NCBI GenBank assembly: GCA_016196755.1
Contig: JACPXC010000066.1
Location: forward strand, 1 to 50,963
Direction of reading: 5' to 3'
Origin: Elusimicrobiota bacterium
GTDB taxonomy: Bacteria; Elusimicrobiota; Elusimicrobia; UBA1565
DNA: 50,963 bases
In this document: positions 38,633 through 48,412 of the stretch, in pieces
Layout: every line of letters starts with the position of its first letter
How positions within the stretch are numbered: the first letter of the stretch is position 1
Translations under genes and position numbers: made by a program
The notes under the pieces: model-generated
What the model saw: only the letters and a program-made list of their open reading frames with translations
Told to the model about the DNA's origin: nothing
The model's database searches: none

Positions 38633-41629
38633 CTAGCCGGCGTCGTCGGGGGCCCAACCCATCGCCTGCAGGCGCTCGCCCGAGAAGAACTCCTCGGCGG
38701 TGGGCAGGCCCTCGGGAGGGCGCTTCGGCACGTAGGGCTTCCAGCCGGCGTCGAAGAGCATCTTGAAGTAGGCCCTGAAGAAAGCTACGTCGGCCTCGTC
38801 GAGCGTGAAGCTCACGTTCTCGTAGGAGTTCTTCTCGGCGTTGGCCGTATAGTTGAAGGACCCGGCGCCGAGCATCTTGCCATCGATGATCACGAACTTG
38901 TTGTGGGTCTTCTCGAAGTAGACGTTCTCATACGGGTTGGGCCCGGCCAGTATGCGGACGTCGAAGCCGTGGTAGGAGAACCAGTCGTCGAGCTTCATGA
39001 GCTTGGACTGCATGCGGTCGAGGACCAGGCGGACCTCGACGCCCCGCTCCTTGGCGGCCAAAAGCTCCTGGGCGATGCGCACCGAGTAGAAGCTGAACAT
39101 CGCCACCTCGACGGAGACCTTGGCCGCGGCGATGGCCTTGACGATGTTCTCCTCGATGAGTCCGGCCGGCGAGAACGCCTGGCGCGGCAGCTTCGTCCCG
39201 TTCAGGTCGATGGCCAGGTCCTCGTCGACCGGCGCGCCGGCCGGGCGCTCGCCGGCCCAGTCGTGCTCCTCGGCCTTGTCGAGCGGCTGAGAATAGGTCC
39301 GCATGAAATCCCAAGCCTTGCGGTAGAAAGCCACGCGCTCGGACTCGTCGGCGAACTGGATATGCTCGAAATGGTGGTACTCGGCGGTGTAGGCCCAGTT
39401 GTAGGAGCCGTACTCGATGAGCTTTCCGTCGAAGATGGCGATCTTGTTATGCATGATGCCCGGCAGGCGCGTACCGCGCAGCACGGTGGTGTCGAACTCG
39501 TCGAAGAGCGCCTGGATCTGCGGATTGCGCACGCGCACCTCGCCGTTGTGGCGGTTGCCCTTCGGGAAGGCCTGATAGTACTCGACGATGGCGCGCACCT
39601 TGACGCCGCGGGCCTTGGCGCGGCGCAGGGCCTCGACGACCTCCTGAAGGTTGAATTCGTAGAGCGCCAGCTCGATGGACTCGGCGGAGGCGTCGATGGC
39701 CTTGATGAGGAGCTGCTGGACCGGGTGGACGGGGCGCACGGCCGACGAGGGCAGGGTCTCGCCGTTGAAGTTCAGGGTCCGGGCCTCGGGCAGCGGGCCC
39801 CACTGCGGCCCGGGCGGCAGGGGCTGGGGGACGCCGCGGATGCTTTCGAGCGCCTGCTCTTCGTTCGGCAAGGTGGGCTCGGAGGCCGGCGGGATGTGGC
39901 GCTCGGCCAGGCGCGACTTGAACATGTCGTCGAAGTAGGCGGCGAACGAGGCCGCGTCCTTGGCGTCGTCGAGCAGGTAGAGGCCGTCGAAGTTGGTGAC
40001 GACGGCGCTGACGGTCCAGTTGGTCGAGCCGGTCAGGACCAGCTTGCCGTCGAGGATAGCCAGCTTGTTGTGGGCTTTCTCGAGGATCTTCGGGCCGTCG
40101 GGGTTGGGGCCGGCCAGGGTCTTGATGGGGATCTTATGGTAGGCCAGCCAGTCGACGAAGGGCTTCATGAAGTCTTCGGGCGCCTGCGAGCGGTCGACGA
40201 TCATCCGCACCTTCACGCCGCGGTCCTTGGCGGCCTTGATGGCCCGGACCATGGCCGGCGAGGTCAGCGTGAACATCGAGATGTCGATGGTCTTCCTGGC
40301 GGCGCCCAAGGCCCGGATGATGGTCTCCTCGGCGAGCTTGTCCGGCGAGAAGGCCCAGGACGGCAGGACCACGCCGTTGAAGTCGATCGACGGCGCGAGG
40401 TCTTGGGGGGGCCGCCCCGGGATGGTCTGCGGCCAGACGTGCTCGCGGGCCTGCGCGAAGGGCACGCTCATGGCGCGCATCCAGTCCCAGTAGGCCTGCA
40501 GACCGGCGATGCGCTTCTTGTCATCGGTGAAGACGAGGTTCTCGAAGTGGTTGTTCTCGGAGGAATAGGACCAGTTATAGGACCCGAACAACGCCAAGGA
40601 GCCGTCGAACACCGCGAACTTGTTGTGGGCGATGCCCCACTTCTCGCCGCCGCGCAGCAGGGTGACGTCGAAGCCTTCCTCGTCGATGAGCGACTGCATC
40701 TCGAGCGGGCGGCTCGGCCAGTAGCTCGAGTCGTCGCGCTTGACCGGGAAGGTGTGGCCGAAATCGACGACGACGCGTATCTTGACGCCGCGGTCGCGGG
40801 CCGCGCGCAGGGCCTTGAGGATCTCGCGGTTCTTGAACTCGTAGAGCGAGATGTCGATCGAGGTCTTGGATGCGTTGATGGCGGCTATGATCAGCGGCTC
40901 GATGGGGCGGTCGGGGCGGAAGGCCACCGACGGGAGTTCCGTGCCGTTGAAGTTCAGCGTCCGCGCCGGGTAGACGGGGTCGGCGACCGGTGCGGGCGCC
41001 TCCCTCTTCCGCCCCTTGCGGGTCGGCGGTTTGCGGCGCGCGGCCTCGGCCTCGGCGATGTCGTCGGGCTCGGCCGCCTCGGCGTCGAAGAGCGAGAAGT
41101 TGAGCCCGGCCTTCTGGCTGAAGAAGGCCTCGGCCTGCTCGCGCGAGTCGCCGGGCGAGGCGTCGGACTTCGGCGCCTCGGCGTCGGAGCCCAGGGCGGC
41201 TAGGCCCGGGCGCTCGCGGCCTGCCTGCTCGTCGCCGGCGACGGCGTTGACGGCGGAGCGCAGGCCCTCGCGCATTGAGACGGGGGTCAAGGATTTAGAC
41301 GCCGCGGCCGTCGGCGCCGCGAAGGCGGCGGGCAGGGCGCTCGGGGCCGCGGCCGCCGCGCGGACGGCGGGGGCGGCACCAGGGGTGAGCGCCGGCGTCG
41401 GAAGAGTGGGCGTCAGCCCGGCGCTGAGGCGCGGAGAAGCCAGGGACGCGCCGGCCGTGGGCGCCACGCCGGCGGCTCCGACGGGGGCGGGCACGGCCGA
41501 GACGACGGGGGTGGCGCGGACGGCGCCTACGACCTGGGCTAAGGCTGAGGGCGGGAAAGCCACCAGCCATGCGGCGGCCAGAGCACCGAGGCGGGTCGGC
41601 CAGCGCCTTTCGGCCTTCATCCAGCCCAT
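38633..41629 (-). CDS. Secreted protein with four phospholipase-D HKD motifs
   Basis: The 998-residue protein starts at ATG 41629 with a signal peptide (to SALAQ) and an Ala/Pro/Thr/Val-rich leader to about residue 120. Four PLDc_2-like domains follow, each with HNKxxxxD: H335 (HNKFAVFDG), H520 (HNKLAILDG), H727 (HNKIAIFDG) and H909 (HNKFVIIDG). Each is followed by GSxN. PLD enzymes normally pair two HKD motifs per active site, so this may hold two. Substrate (phospholipid, nucleic acid or other phosphodiester) is unknown. The long upstream extension of the frame overlaps the divergent PAP2 gene and is not used. Confidence 0.8.
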   Translation of the reverse strand: MGWMKAERRWPTRLGALAAAWLVAFPPSALAQVVGAVRATPVVSAVPAPVGAAGVAPTAGASLASPRLSAGLTPTLPTPALTPGAAPAVRAAAAAPSALPAAFAAPTAAASKSLTPVSMREGLRSAVNAVAGDEQAGRERPGLAALGSDAEAPKSDASPGDSREQAEAFFSQKAGLNFSLFDAEAAEPDDIAEAEAARRKPPTRKGRKREAPAPVADPVYPARTLNFNGTELPSVAFRPDRPIEPLIIAAINASKTSIDISLYEFKNREILKALRAARDRGVKIRVVVDFGHTFPVKRDDSSYWPSRPLEMQSLIDEEGFDVTLLRGGEKWGIAHNKFAVFDGSLALFGSYNWSYSSENNHFENLVFTDDKKRIAGLQAYWDWMRAMSVPFAQAREHVWPQTIPGRPPQDLAPSIDFNGVVLPSWAFSPDKLAEETIIRALGAARKTIDISMFTLTSPAMVRAIKAAKDRGVKVRMIVDRSQAPEDFMKPFVDWLAYHKIPIKTLAGPNPDGPKILEKAHNKLAILDGKLVLTGSTNWTVSAVVTNFDGLYLLDDAKDAASFAAYFDDMFKSRLAERHIPPASEPTLPNEEQALESIRGVPQPLPPGPQWGPLPEARTLNFNGETLPSSAVRPVHPVQQLLIKAIDASAESIELALYEFNLQEVVEALRRAKARGVKVRAIVEYYQAFPKGNRHNGEVRVRNPQIQALFDEFDTTVLRGTRLPGIMHNKIAIFDGKLIEYGSYNWAYTAEYHHFEHIQFADESERVAFYRKAWDFMRTYSQPLDKAEEHDWAGERPAGAPVDEDLAIDLNGTKLPRQAFSPAGLIEENIVKAIAAAKVSVEVAMFSFYSVRIAQELLAAKERGVEVRLVLDRMQSKLMKLDDWFSYHGFDVRILAGPNPYENVYFEKTHNKFVIIDGKMLGAGSFNYTANAEKNSYENVSFTLDEADVAFFRAYFKMLFDAGWKPYVPKRPPEGLPTAEEFFSGERLQAMGWAPDDAG

Positions 41630-41734
41630 GGTACCGGCAAAGACCCCCGCTACGTAGGGGCGAAGGGCCCAACACCCCCCAGGCAAGCGGCCCAAAGCAG
41701 GCTGGGCCCAAGGAAGGGCTTCTTCCTTCTTTAT

Positions 41735-42358
41735 ATGATGGGCCCCGTGGAGCCCTTCCTGGCCTGGCCGGAGAGCAAGGTCCTCAAGAGAAACATCGCT
41801 CTTTCCCTCGTCCTGACGGCGCTCTGGCTGGCGACCTACGGGGCGGCGTCGTATATCACGGGGCTCCACGAGACGCGCTGGCGCGTGCACATGGATTGGG
41901 AGCTGGGCATCCCGTTCCTGGCTCCGTTCGCGGCGGTCTACATCTCGATCAACCTGCTGATGCCGCTGGCGCCGTTCATCCTTCGGACGGAGGAAGAGTT
42001 CCTCCGGCTCTACAAGGCGATGCGGGTCGAGATGCTCGTGGCGGTCGTCTTCTTCCTGCTCTTGCCGGCCAGGCTCATGTTCCCCCCGCCGGTCGTCGAG
42101 GGCTTCTGGGCGCCGTTCTTCAGATTCGCCGACGTCTGCAACCTGAACCACAACCTCCTGCCCTCGCTCCACGTGGCCTTCGCGCTGACCTGCGCGGCGG
42201 CATACGCGAAGAAGCGCGGCCCGCTCGGGAAGACGCTGTTGAAGTTCTGGGCTTGGTTGGTCTGCGCCGCCACCTTATTCACCCACCAACACCACGTCGC
42301 CGACGTCGTCGCCGGCGCCGCGCTGGCCTGGGGCGTCAACCGGCGCTATCTCGTATAA
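41735..42358 (+). CDS. PAP2-superfamily membrane phosphatase/transferase
   Basis: The 207-residue protein has about five hydrophobic helices. The PAP2 signature is NLLPSLHVAFAL (about 139-150) and FTHQHHVADVVAG (about 180-192), the latter with the catalytic His/Asp. The first motif has PSLH rather than PSGH, as in inositol-phosphotransferase/AUR1-type relatives. A basic first domain is not obvious. It acts at the membrane on a lipid phosphate or diphosphate; the substrate is unknown. It is divergent from the PLD-like gene, and the next gene begins 6 bases after its stop. Confidence 0.75.
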   Translation: MMGPVEPFLAWPESKVLKRNIALSLVLTALWLATYGAASYITGLHETRWRVHMDWELGIPFLAPFAAVYISINLLMPLAPFILRTEEEFLRLYKAMRVEMLVAVVFFLLLPARLMFPPPVVEGFWAPFFRFADVCNLNHNLLPSLHVAFALTCAAAYAKKRGPLGKTLLKFWAWLVCAATLFTHQHHVADVVAGAALAWGVNRRYLV

Positions 42359-42364
42359 TCAGCC

Positions 42365-42679
42365 ATGGCCGCAGTCCCCGAAAAACTCGAGAAGGTCCGC
42401 GACGAGATGTTCCGCATCCGCTGGGAAGGCGGCCATGTCAGCGAGTTCCCGTTCCGCTACCTGCGCCAGAACTGCCGCTGCGCCGCCTGCCGCGACGAGT
42501 TCACGGGGCGGATGATCCTCGACCCGGAGAGCGTGCCGAAGGACCTCAAGGCCTCGAAAGCCGCGCTCGTCGGGAACTACGCGCTGGCCTTCGCCTTCAG
42601 CGACGGCCATGGCTCGGGCATCTACACCTTCGAGGCCCTGCGCGAGATCTGTCCGTGCTGCGCCAAGGCGCAGGCTTAA
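42365..42679 (+). CDS. DUF971 (GBBH-like N-terminal) protein
   Basis: The 104-residue protein matches the DUF971/gamma-butyrobetaine-hydroxylase-like N-terminal domain: FRIRWEGGHVSEFPFRYLR, CRCAACRDEFTGR, then VGNYALAFAFSDGHGSGIYT and LREICPCC. Stand-alone copies are common in bacteria and often lie near iron-sulfur assembly genes; their function is not settled. Cysteines are probably metal ligands. It is likely co-transcribed with the PAP2 gene 6 bases upstream. Confidence 0.85.
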   Translation: MAAVPEKLEKVRDEMFRIRWEGGHVSEFPFRYLRQNCRCAACRDEFTGRMILDPESVPKDLKASKAALVGNYALAFAFSDGHGSGIYTFEALREICPCCAKAQA

Positions 42680-42732
42680 TCGGCTGGGACTTCGGGCCCT
42701 CGCCGCGAGAAGCTGGGCCTGCTGTCATCGAC

Positions 42733-45700
42733 CTATGGCTGAAGGGAATGGGACGCTGCCTGCGCGGCCTCATCGCGCGGCGCGCGCTCGTTCGAGCGCC
42801 CGAACCGCAGATAGAACGCCGGAAGTACCAGCATGTTGAGAGCCGTCGAAGAGAACAGTCCCAATAGGATGACCATCGCCATGGGAGTCTGGATCTCCCG
42901 ACCGGGCTCACCGCCGCCGATTGCCAGGGGCAACAGCGCGAGCGCGGCCGTGAGCGCGGTCATGAGGATCGGTGACAGACGCTCCAGCGCGCCGCGCTCG
43001 ACGGCCTCGTGGAAGTCCGCGACTCCCTCCTGTTCTCGCAGGTGGCGGATGTGGGAGATGAGCATGATGCCGTTTCGCGTGGCGATGCCGAAGAGCGCGA
43101 TGAAGCCGACCATCGTGGCAATCGAGATCACGCCCCCGGACTGGAAGACTCCCGCGACGCCTCCGATCAGCGCGAACGGCAGGTTGAGCATGATGAGCAG
43201 CACGTCCCGGACGGACTCGAACGCGGAGTAGAGCAGGAACCCGATGCCTAGCACCACGGCCAGGCCCATCCAAATGAGTCTTGCCGACGCGGCCTGTTGG
43301 GCCTCGAACTGTCCGCCGTATTCGATGAACACTCCTTGCGGAAGTTTGACCGACTGCCTAACACGCGCCCCGATGTCGTCGACGACGCTCTGAAGATCGC
43401 GGCCTTCGACATTGCAGGAGACGACCGCCTTGCGCTGAACGTTTTCGCGGTCGATGAGGTGCGGGCCGTTGGTGCGCGTGATCTGAGCCAGCAGGCGCAG
43501 CGGGATCTTCCCCCCCGAGCTCGTGTCGAATAGCAGGTTTTCGATGGGACGCACGTCGCCGTCGGCTTGGACATCGGAGCGCACTAGGAGGTCGAAGGGC
43601 ACGCCGCCCTCCAGGACGCGAGAGACGACCTTCCCCGCCAAGGCGGTCTCCAGGGTCTCGGCGGCCTCCTCGGGCCGCAAGCCATGGCGGGCCAGGGCGG
43701 TCCGGTCGAACTTCACCTGAAGGATCGGGATATTGGGCTGCTGCTGGAGGATGAGGTCGACCACGCCGGGGACTTGATTCATCACGTCTTTGACCTGCGA
43801 TCCGACCCGGCGCAGCTCATCTAGGTCGTCGCCGAAGATCTTGACCGCGAGGTTGGAGCGGCTTCCGGAGAGCATGTGGTCGATGCGATGGGAGATCGGC
43901 TGGCCGATCTCGACCTCCACGCCCGGGATCTGCGAGAACACGTGGCGCATCTCGGTGAGGAGCCCGGGCCTGTGGTGGCCCTGATCGGTCAGGGTCACTT
44001 CCCATTCGGAGCGTTCCACGCCCTGGGCATGCTCGTCCTTCTCCGCGCGCCCCGTGCGGCGGGCGACGTTGCGGACCTCCGGAAACGACTTCAGGGCCTG
44101 GTCGATCCGGCCGGCGATCTTGTCGGACTCCGCAAGCGACACGCCGGCCAGCGTCGTCGCTCCGATCGTCAGCGTCCCCTCGTTGAACGAGGGCAAGAAC
44201 GATCGGCCGAAGAAGGGCAGGCAGGCGAGGGATGCTCCGAGCAGCAGGAGAGCGACCGACGCGACTCTCCACGGATGGTTCAACGCCGTGCCCAATAGCG
44301 GGCGGTAGCCCGTCTTGAGCTTGCGCACGAGCCAAGTATCCTCCGGGCGCGACAGCGCCCGGCTCTTGGGCAGGAGCAGCGAGCATAGCACCGGCGTCAC
44401 CGTCACTGCGACGATCAGCGAGGCGAAGAGCGCGGTGACGTAGGCGAAGCCGAGCGGACGAAGGAGCTTGCCTTCCAGCCCCGGCAGGAAGAAGAGCGGA
44501 GTGAAGACGAGGAGGATCACCAAGGTCGCGAATACGATGGACGATCGGATCTCCTGGCTGGCCGAAAGGACGATCTCCATGGCCGGTTTTCGCTGCCCTT
44601 CGGGCCTCAGTTTGTTCTCGCGCAAACGGCGGAAAACGTTCTCCACGTCGACGACGGCGTCGTCCACGAGATCGCCGATGGCGATAGCCATGCCGCCCAG
44701 GCTCATCGTGTTCACCGTCGCGCCGGTCCAGCGCATGGCGAGCAACGTGGCCAAAAGCGACAGCGGTATCGCGGTCAGGGTGATCAGCGACGCCCGGCCG
44801 CTGGCGAGGAACGGTATGAGCACCAGGATGACCAAGAAGCCGCCGTCCCTCAGCGCTTCGAGGACATTATGGACGGCCACCCGGATGAAATCAGCCTGCC
44901 GGAAGATGTCGCGCTCCAGGATCATCCCGGCGGGCAGTCCCTGGGCGATCTCATCGAGCAGCGAGTCGAGGCGGCGAGTCAGTTCCAGCGTGTTCGCGTC
45001 GGGCTGCTTCTGGACGCTGAAGATCACGGCGGGCTTCCCGTTGAACGCCGCCGTGCCGCGCTTGAAGGCCGGCTTGATGGAAACCGAGCCCACCTGCTCG
45101 ACCAGGATCGGCACTCCGCGCCGCAGCGAGATGACCGTCTTGCCGATGTCCGAGACGGACTGGACGCGCCCGAGGCCTCGGATGATGTACTCCTGCCCCT
45201 GCTCGGTGTAGATTCCGGCCGACGCGTTGCGGTTGCTCGCCGCCAAAGCCTCGGTCACCTCGCGCCATGTGATGCCGTGGGTCTCGAGCTTTCTAGGGTC
45301 CACCCGCACCTGGAACTGCTTCTCGTCGCCGCCCAGGACGACCACCTGCGCGATGCCCGGCAGGGCCAGCAGCCGCTTTCGGACATTCCATTCCGCGACG
45401 GTCCGCAGGTCCATGGCTCCATGCTGGTCCGAGCGCAGCGCGAGGAAGAGGATCTCGCCCATCACCGAGGAGATCGGCGCCAAAGCCGGGGCCTCGGCTT
45501 CAGCGGGAAGGCTCGACTGGACGAGCGCTATACGCTCGTTGACGATCTGCCTGGCCCGGTAGATCTCCGTGCCCCATTGGAATTCCGCCCAGACCAGCGA
45601 GATGCCCGCGGCCGAGGAGGAACGGATGCGCCGGAGGCCCGGCGAGCCGTTAAGCGCGGTCTCGATGGGGAAAGTGATGAGGGTCTCCACTTCTTGGGGC

Positions 45701-45867
45701 GCCATGCCGTGCGCCTCGGTCACGACCGTGACGGTGGGGGCCGAGACGTCCGGGAAGACGTCCACCTCCATGCGCGCCGCCGTCCACAGGCCCGCGCCCG
45801 TGAGAAGGCAGGCGAGGAAAAGAACGACGGTCCGGTTGTTGAGCGAGCCCGCGATGAGATGTTGCAT
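42733..45867 (-). CDS. Heavy-metal RND efflux pump, CzcA/CusA family
   Basis: The 1,044-residue inner-membrane pump has the RND layout: TM1 near the N-terminus, a large periplasmic domain (about 35-330), TM2-6 (about 335-540), a second periplasmic domain and TM7-12. The TM4 region reads GGMAIAIGDLVDDAVVDVEN, with the acidic residues of the heavy-metal (HME) branch. It exports metal from periplasm or cytoplasm with its adaptor and outer-membrane partner, at the cost of the proton gradient. Metal specificity (zinc, cobalt, copper or silver) cannot be assigned. It is the last gene of a three-gene efflux operon, 4 bases after the adaptor gene. Confidence 0.9.
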   Translation of the reverse strand: MQHLIAGSLNNRTVVLFLACLLTGAGLWTAARMEVDVFPDVSAPTVTVVTEAHGMAPQEVETLITFPIETALNGSPGLRRIRSSSAAGISLVWAEFQWGTEIYRARQIVNERIALVQSSLPAEAEAPALAPISSVMGEILFLALRSDQHGAMDLRTVAEWNVRKRLLALPGIAQVVVLGGDEKQFQVRVDPRKLETHGITWREVTEALAASNRNASAGIYTEQGQEYIIRGLGRVQSVSDIGKTVISLRRGVPILVEQVGSVSIKPAFKRGTAAFNGKPAVIFSVQKQPDANTLELTRRLDSLLDEIAQGLPAGMILERDIFRQADFIRVAVHNVLEALRDGGFLVILVLIPFLASGRASLITLTAIPLSLLATLLAMRWTGATVNTMSLGGMAIAIGDLVDDAVVDVENVFRRLRENKLRPEGQRKPAMEIVLSASQEIRSSIVFATLVILLVFTPLFFLPGLEGKLLRPLGFAYVTALFASLIVAVTVTPVLCSLLLPKSRALSRPEDTWLVRKLKTGYRPLLGTALNHPWRVASVALLLLGASLACLPFFGRSFLPSFNEGTLTIGATTLAGVSLAESDKIAGRIDQALKSFPEVRNVARRTGRAEKDEHAQGVERSEWEVTLTDQGHHRPGLLTEMRHVFSQIPGVEVEIGQPISHRIDHMLSGSRSNLAVKIFGDDLDELRRVGSQVKDVMNQVPGVVDLILQQQPNIPILQVKFDRTALARHGLRPEEAAETLETALAGKVVSRVLEGGVPFDLLVRSDVQADGDVRPIENLLFDTSSGGKIPLRLLAQITRTNGPHLIDRENVQRKAVVSCNVEGRDLQSVVDDIGARVRQSVKLPQGVFIEYGGQFEAQQAASARLIWMGLAVVLGIGFLLYSAFESVRDVLLIMLNLPFALIGGVAGVFQSGGVISIATMVGFIALFGIATRNGIMLISHIRHLREQEGVADFHEAVERGALERLSPILMTALTAALALLPLAIGGGEPGREIQTPMAMVILLGLFSSTALNMLVLPAFYLRFGRSNERAPRDEAAQAASHSLQP

Positions 45868-45870
45868 AGG

Positions 45871-47160
45871 TCAGTGCAGGTGGGACGGCATCGCGCTGGT
45901 AGAACCCGCCAGGCGGATATTGAAGCCTCCGCGCGTGACGACGCGCTCTCCGGGCTTGAGGCCTTCGAGGACTTGGACCCTATCGCCTTGGCGCAGGCCG
46001 AGCTTGAGCGCCCTGCGCTCGAAGGTCTCCCCTTCGGGCTGAACGTACGCCGTGGGCTGGCCGGCATCGTCGATGATCGCTGAGGCCGGCACCACGACGC
46101 CGGCCGCCGTCTCGCCGGTCAGGATGTCGACCTGGCAAGTCATCCCGATGCGCGCCAAGCCCTTGGAGTTTGGCATCTCGAACACGAAGGGAAGCGTCCG
46201 CGTCGCGCTGTCGAGCGTCCCGCCCGCGCTGACCAAGGTTGCCTCGTGCCGGGCCGCGCCCGGCAGTTCCACGACGGCCTTCTTGGCGCGGCTCACCCTA
46301 GGTAGGTCCGCCTCGTAGACCCGGGCTTCGACCCAGACTTTGGACAAGTCGAGCAGAGTCACGATCGTCTGCCCGGCTTCCACCGGATCGCCCGCGCTCA
46401 CATGCACCACCGCCACGACGCCAAGCCGGTCCGCCTCGATGGAGCGGGTTCCGGCGGCGGTCGCGATCCGGGCGAGCGTCTGGCCCGCCTCGATGGATGC
46501 CCCCAAAGTCGGCAGCGGTCCTTCCACCGAACCGGCGGCCGGGGCCTTGATCACCCGGGCGTCGTGCGTCGAGGCCCGAATCGTGCCGGGAACGCTTACG
46601 GTCAGCGGAAGGCTGCCCTGCTTGACCCAATCGGTCGCGAAATCCGCCTGCCACTGCTGCTCCTTTAGGAAGGGTATGCCCTCGCTGGCCGCCTCTTTTT
46701 GTTCCTCGGCCTTCTCCGAGCCGTGCACTTCGATCTCTCCCAGTTCGTGGCGATCCTTCCACCCGGGAGCCTGGATGACGAGCGTCGACTGATAGTGTCC
46801 CGGCTTCTCAAGGGTGACGGTCGGTTTGAAGATGCCCGGCCGGGAAGGCTTGGAGACGGAGAACGTCCTCTTCCCCTCAGGAGTGACGACGATGACCTCC
46901 ACGACGGCTTGCTCAAGCGGCTTGAAGTCCCGCAGGCCGGTCAGATGCGCGAGGAACTCCGCCGGTTCCCCGGGACTCAGATGCGGGTACTCGAGGAACA
47001 GCTCCGTCCGAGAACTCCAACGGGTGACTAAATGGCCGCTCTTCTCTTCGTGAGCGTGAGGATTCGCGTCATCGCCGTGATGGTCCTCTCGCGGCCCTTT
47101 CTGGCAGGCCGCCAGCGTGAAAGCGAGGAGTGAAAGGCACGCCAGGAATCTGTTTTTCAT
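45871..47160 (-). CDS. RND periplasmic adaptor lipoprotein (CzcB-like)
   Basis: The 429-residue membrane-fusion protein has a lipoprotein signal (LLAFTLAAC, Cys19 as lipidation site). A His-rich stretch follows (DHHGDDANPHAHEEKSGH), a likely metal-binding tail. An N-terminal domain (about 50-150) precedes the usual barrel-sandwich/lipoyl halves (VIKAPAAGSVEGPLPTLGAS and DRLGVVAVVHVSAGDPV) and a beta-barrel. It joins the inner-membrane pump and TolC-like channel. The ATG overlaps the upstream TolC-like stop as ATGA. Confidence 0.88.
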   Translation of the reverse strand: MKNRFLACLSLLAFTLAACQKGPREDHHGDDANPHAHEEKSGHLVTRWSSRTELFLEYPHLSPGEPAEFLAHLTGLRDFKPLEQAVVEVIVVTPEGKRTFSVSKPSRPGIFKPTVTLEKPGHYQSTLVIQAPGWKDRHELGEIEVHGSEKAEEQKEAASEGIPFLKEQQWQADFATDWVKQGSLPLTVSVPGTIRASTHDARVIKAPAAGSVEGPLPTLGASIEAGQTLARIATAAGTRSIEADRLGVVAVVHVSAGDPVEAGQTIVTLLDLSKVWVEARVYEADLPRVSRAKKAVVELPGAARHEATLVSAGGTLDSATRTLPFVFEMPNSKGLARIGMTCQVDILTGETAAGVVVPASAIIDDAGQPTAYVQPEGETFERRALKLGLRQGDRVQVLEGLKPGERVVTRGGFNIRLAGSTSAMPSHLH

Positions 47161-48377
47161 CGCAGGTCCTCCAGTCTCGCGCCGCTTAGGCGCTCCAAGA
47201 GCAGGTCCGCCTTCTTCGCTTCGAAAGCCAGTTCGAGGGTCCTGAGGCGTACGGCCAGGCTCGCGCGGTAGGCGTCCAGTATCTCGAGCAGCGTTCTCCG
47301 GCCTTCCAGATAGGACGTTCCGACCGTCCGTTCGAGCCGCTCGGCTTGGCGGAAGGCGGTCTGCTCGTAACGCTGGGCGAGCGCTCGCCTTTTGGCGGCG
47401 ATTTCGTGCTGCGTCCGCAGGAATGCGGCGATCTCAAGGCGGAGCTCCTCGCCTCGCGCCGCCGCGCCTTTTTGACGAGCCTTCTCGGCAGCCGCGAGTG
47501 CCTGCCCGCGGTTGAAGATTGGCAGCTCCAGGGAGAGCCCGGTCACGAGTCCCGAGCCGCTTCGTCCCGGCTCATCGATCGACTTGCGTCCCGCCGCGAC
47601 CTTCAGCGAGGGTATCCAAGCCCGCTCGGCGCTGCGGCGCAGCACATCCTGTTTGAGGCGGCGCCATTCGAGCGCCGACAGATCGGAACGGCTATCCGCC
47701 TTCGCTGAGAAGCTCTCGAACCTCGGGAGGTCTCCCTCAGGGGGCAGCGCGCCCGAGAGCTTGACGGGCTCGGTGGAGACCCCGAGCAGTTGCCGCAGCG
47801 CGGCATCGGTCTCCAGCCGGTGCAGCTCGGATTCTTCCAAAGCGGCCTCGGCTTCCGAGACCTCGATCGCCAGGCGGAGTTGATCCTGCACGTCCGCGCC
47901 TCCCCGGCCCTGGATGGCTTGGGCGAGGGAGCGCATTCGGCCTAGACCCTCTCGGAGAGCCCTGGCTTGCTCCTGCGCCCACAGCGAGGCGTAAAACGAC
48001 AGGCTGAGCTCATTCTCAAGCTCAAAGATCCGGCGTTCGACAAGGCCTTTCTGTTCCTTGAATCCCAGGTCGGCCGAGCGGCGGGTCAGCCCGTATCGGC
48101 CGCTGATCGAGAGCGGCAGGGCGAGCGTCAAGGACTGCTCGGTGGAGGCTCCTCCGCCGGCGTTGACGCGCTCCCGGCTCCATTCCAGTTCGGGGTTGGG
48201 GTAGAGGCGGCCGCCGCGGCGCTCGGCTTGCGCGGCTTCAAGCTCGGCCGCAAGCGCCTTGAGGGCCGGGTTGCGCGCGCGGAACGCCGCGAGGGCGTCC
48301 TTATCGGAAAGGACGTCTTCGGCATGGGCGAGGCACGGCAACAGACAACAAATGACGGCGAGACGGAATCGTGGCAT
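47157..48377 (-). CDS. TolC-family outer-membrane efflux protein (CzcC-like)
   Basis: The 406-residue protein has a signal peptide (to LAHA) and two repeats of long amphipathic helices typical of outer-membrane efflux proteins. These include NPALKALAAELEAAQAERRG in the first and ARLAxYEQ-type segments in the second (ALAQRYEQTAFRQAERLER). It forms the outer-membrane duct of the metal pump. It is shorter than E. coli TolC but normal for CzcC. Downstream adaptor starts inside its stop. Confidence 0.85.
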   Translation of the reverse strand: MPRFRLAVICCLLPCLAHAEDVLSDKDALAAFRARNPALKALAAELEAAQAERRGGRLYPNPELEWSRERVNAGGGASTEQSLTLALPLSISGRYGLTRRSADLGFKEQKGLVERRIFELENELSLSFYASLWAQEQARALREGLGRMRSLAQAIQGRGGADVQDQLRLAIEVSEAEAALEESELHRLETDAALRQLLGVSTEPVKLSGALPPEGDLPRFESFSAKADSRSDLSALEWRRLKQDVLRRSAERAWIPSLKVAAGRKSIDEPGRSGSGLVTGLSLELPIFNRGQALAAAEKARQKGAAARGEELRLEIAAFLRTQHEIAAKRRALAQRYEQTAFRQAERLERTVGTSYLEGRRTLLEILDAYRASLAVRLRTLELAFEAKKADLLLERLSGARLEDLR

Positions 48378-48412
48378 AAAGCTCCAGGTAAACGCAGACG
48401 ACGTGCGGCGTC

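Noticed and set aside
38903-41203. 766-codon open frame opposite the PLD-like gene
   Set aside because: It is antisense to four conserved HKD domains; long open antisense frames are expected at this GC content, and its composition is G/R/V-rich without domains.
41630-42172. N-terminal extension of the PLD-like gene
   Set aside because: It is antisense to the PAP2 gene and precedes a signal peptide that starts at 41629.
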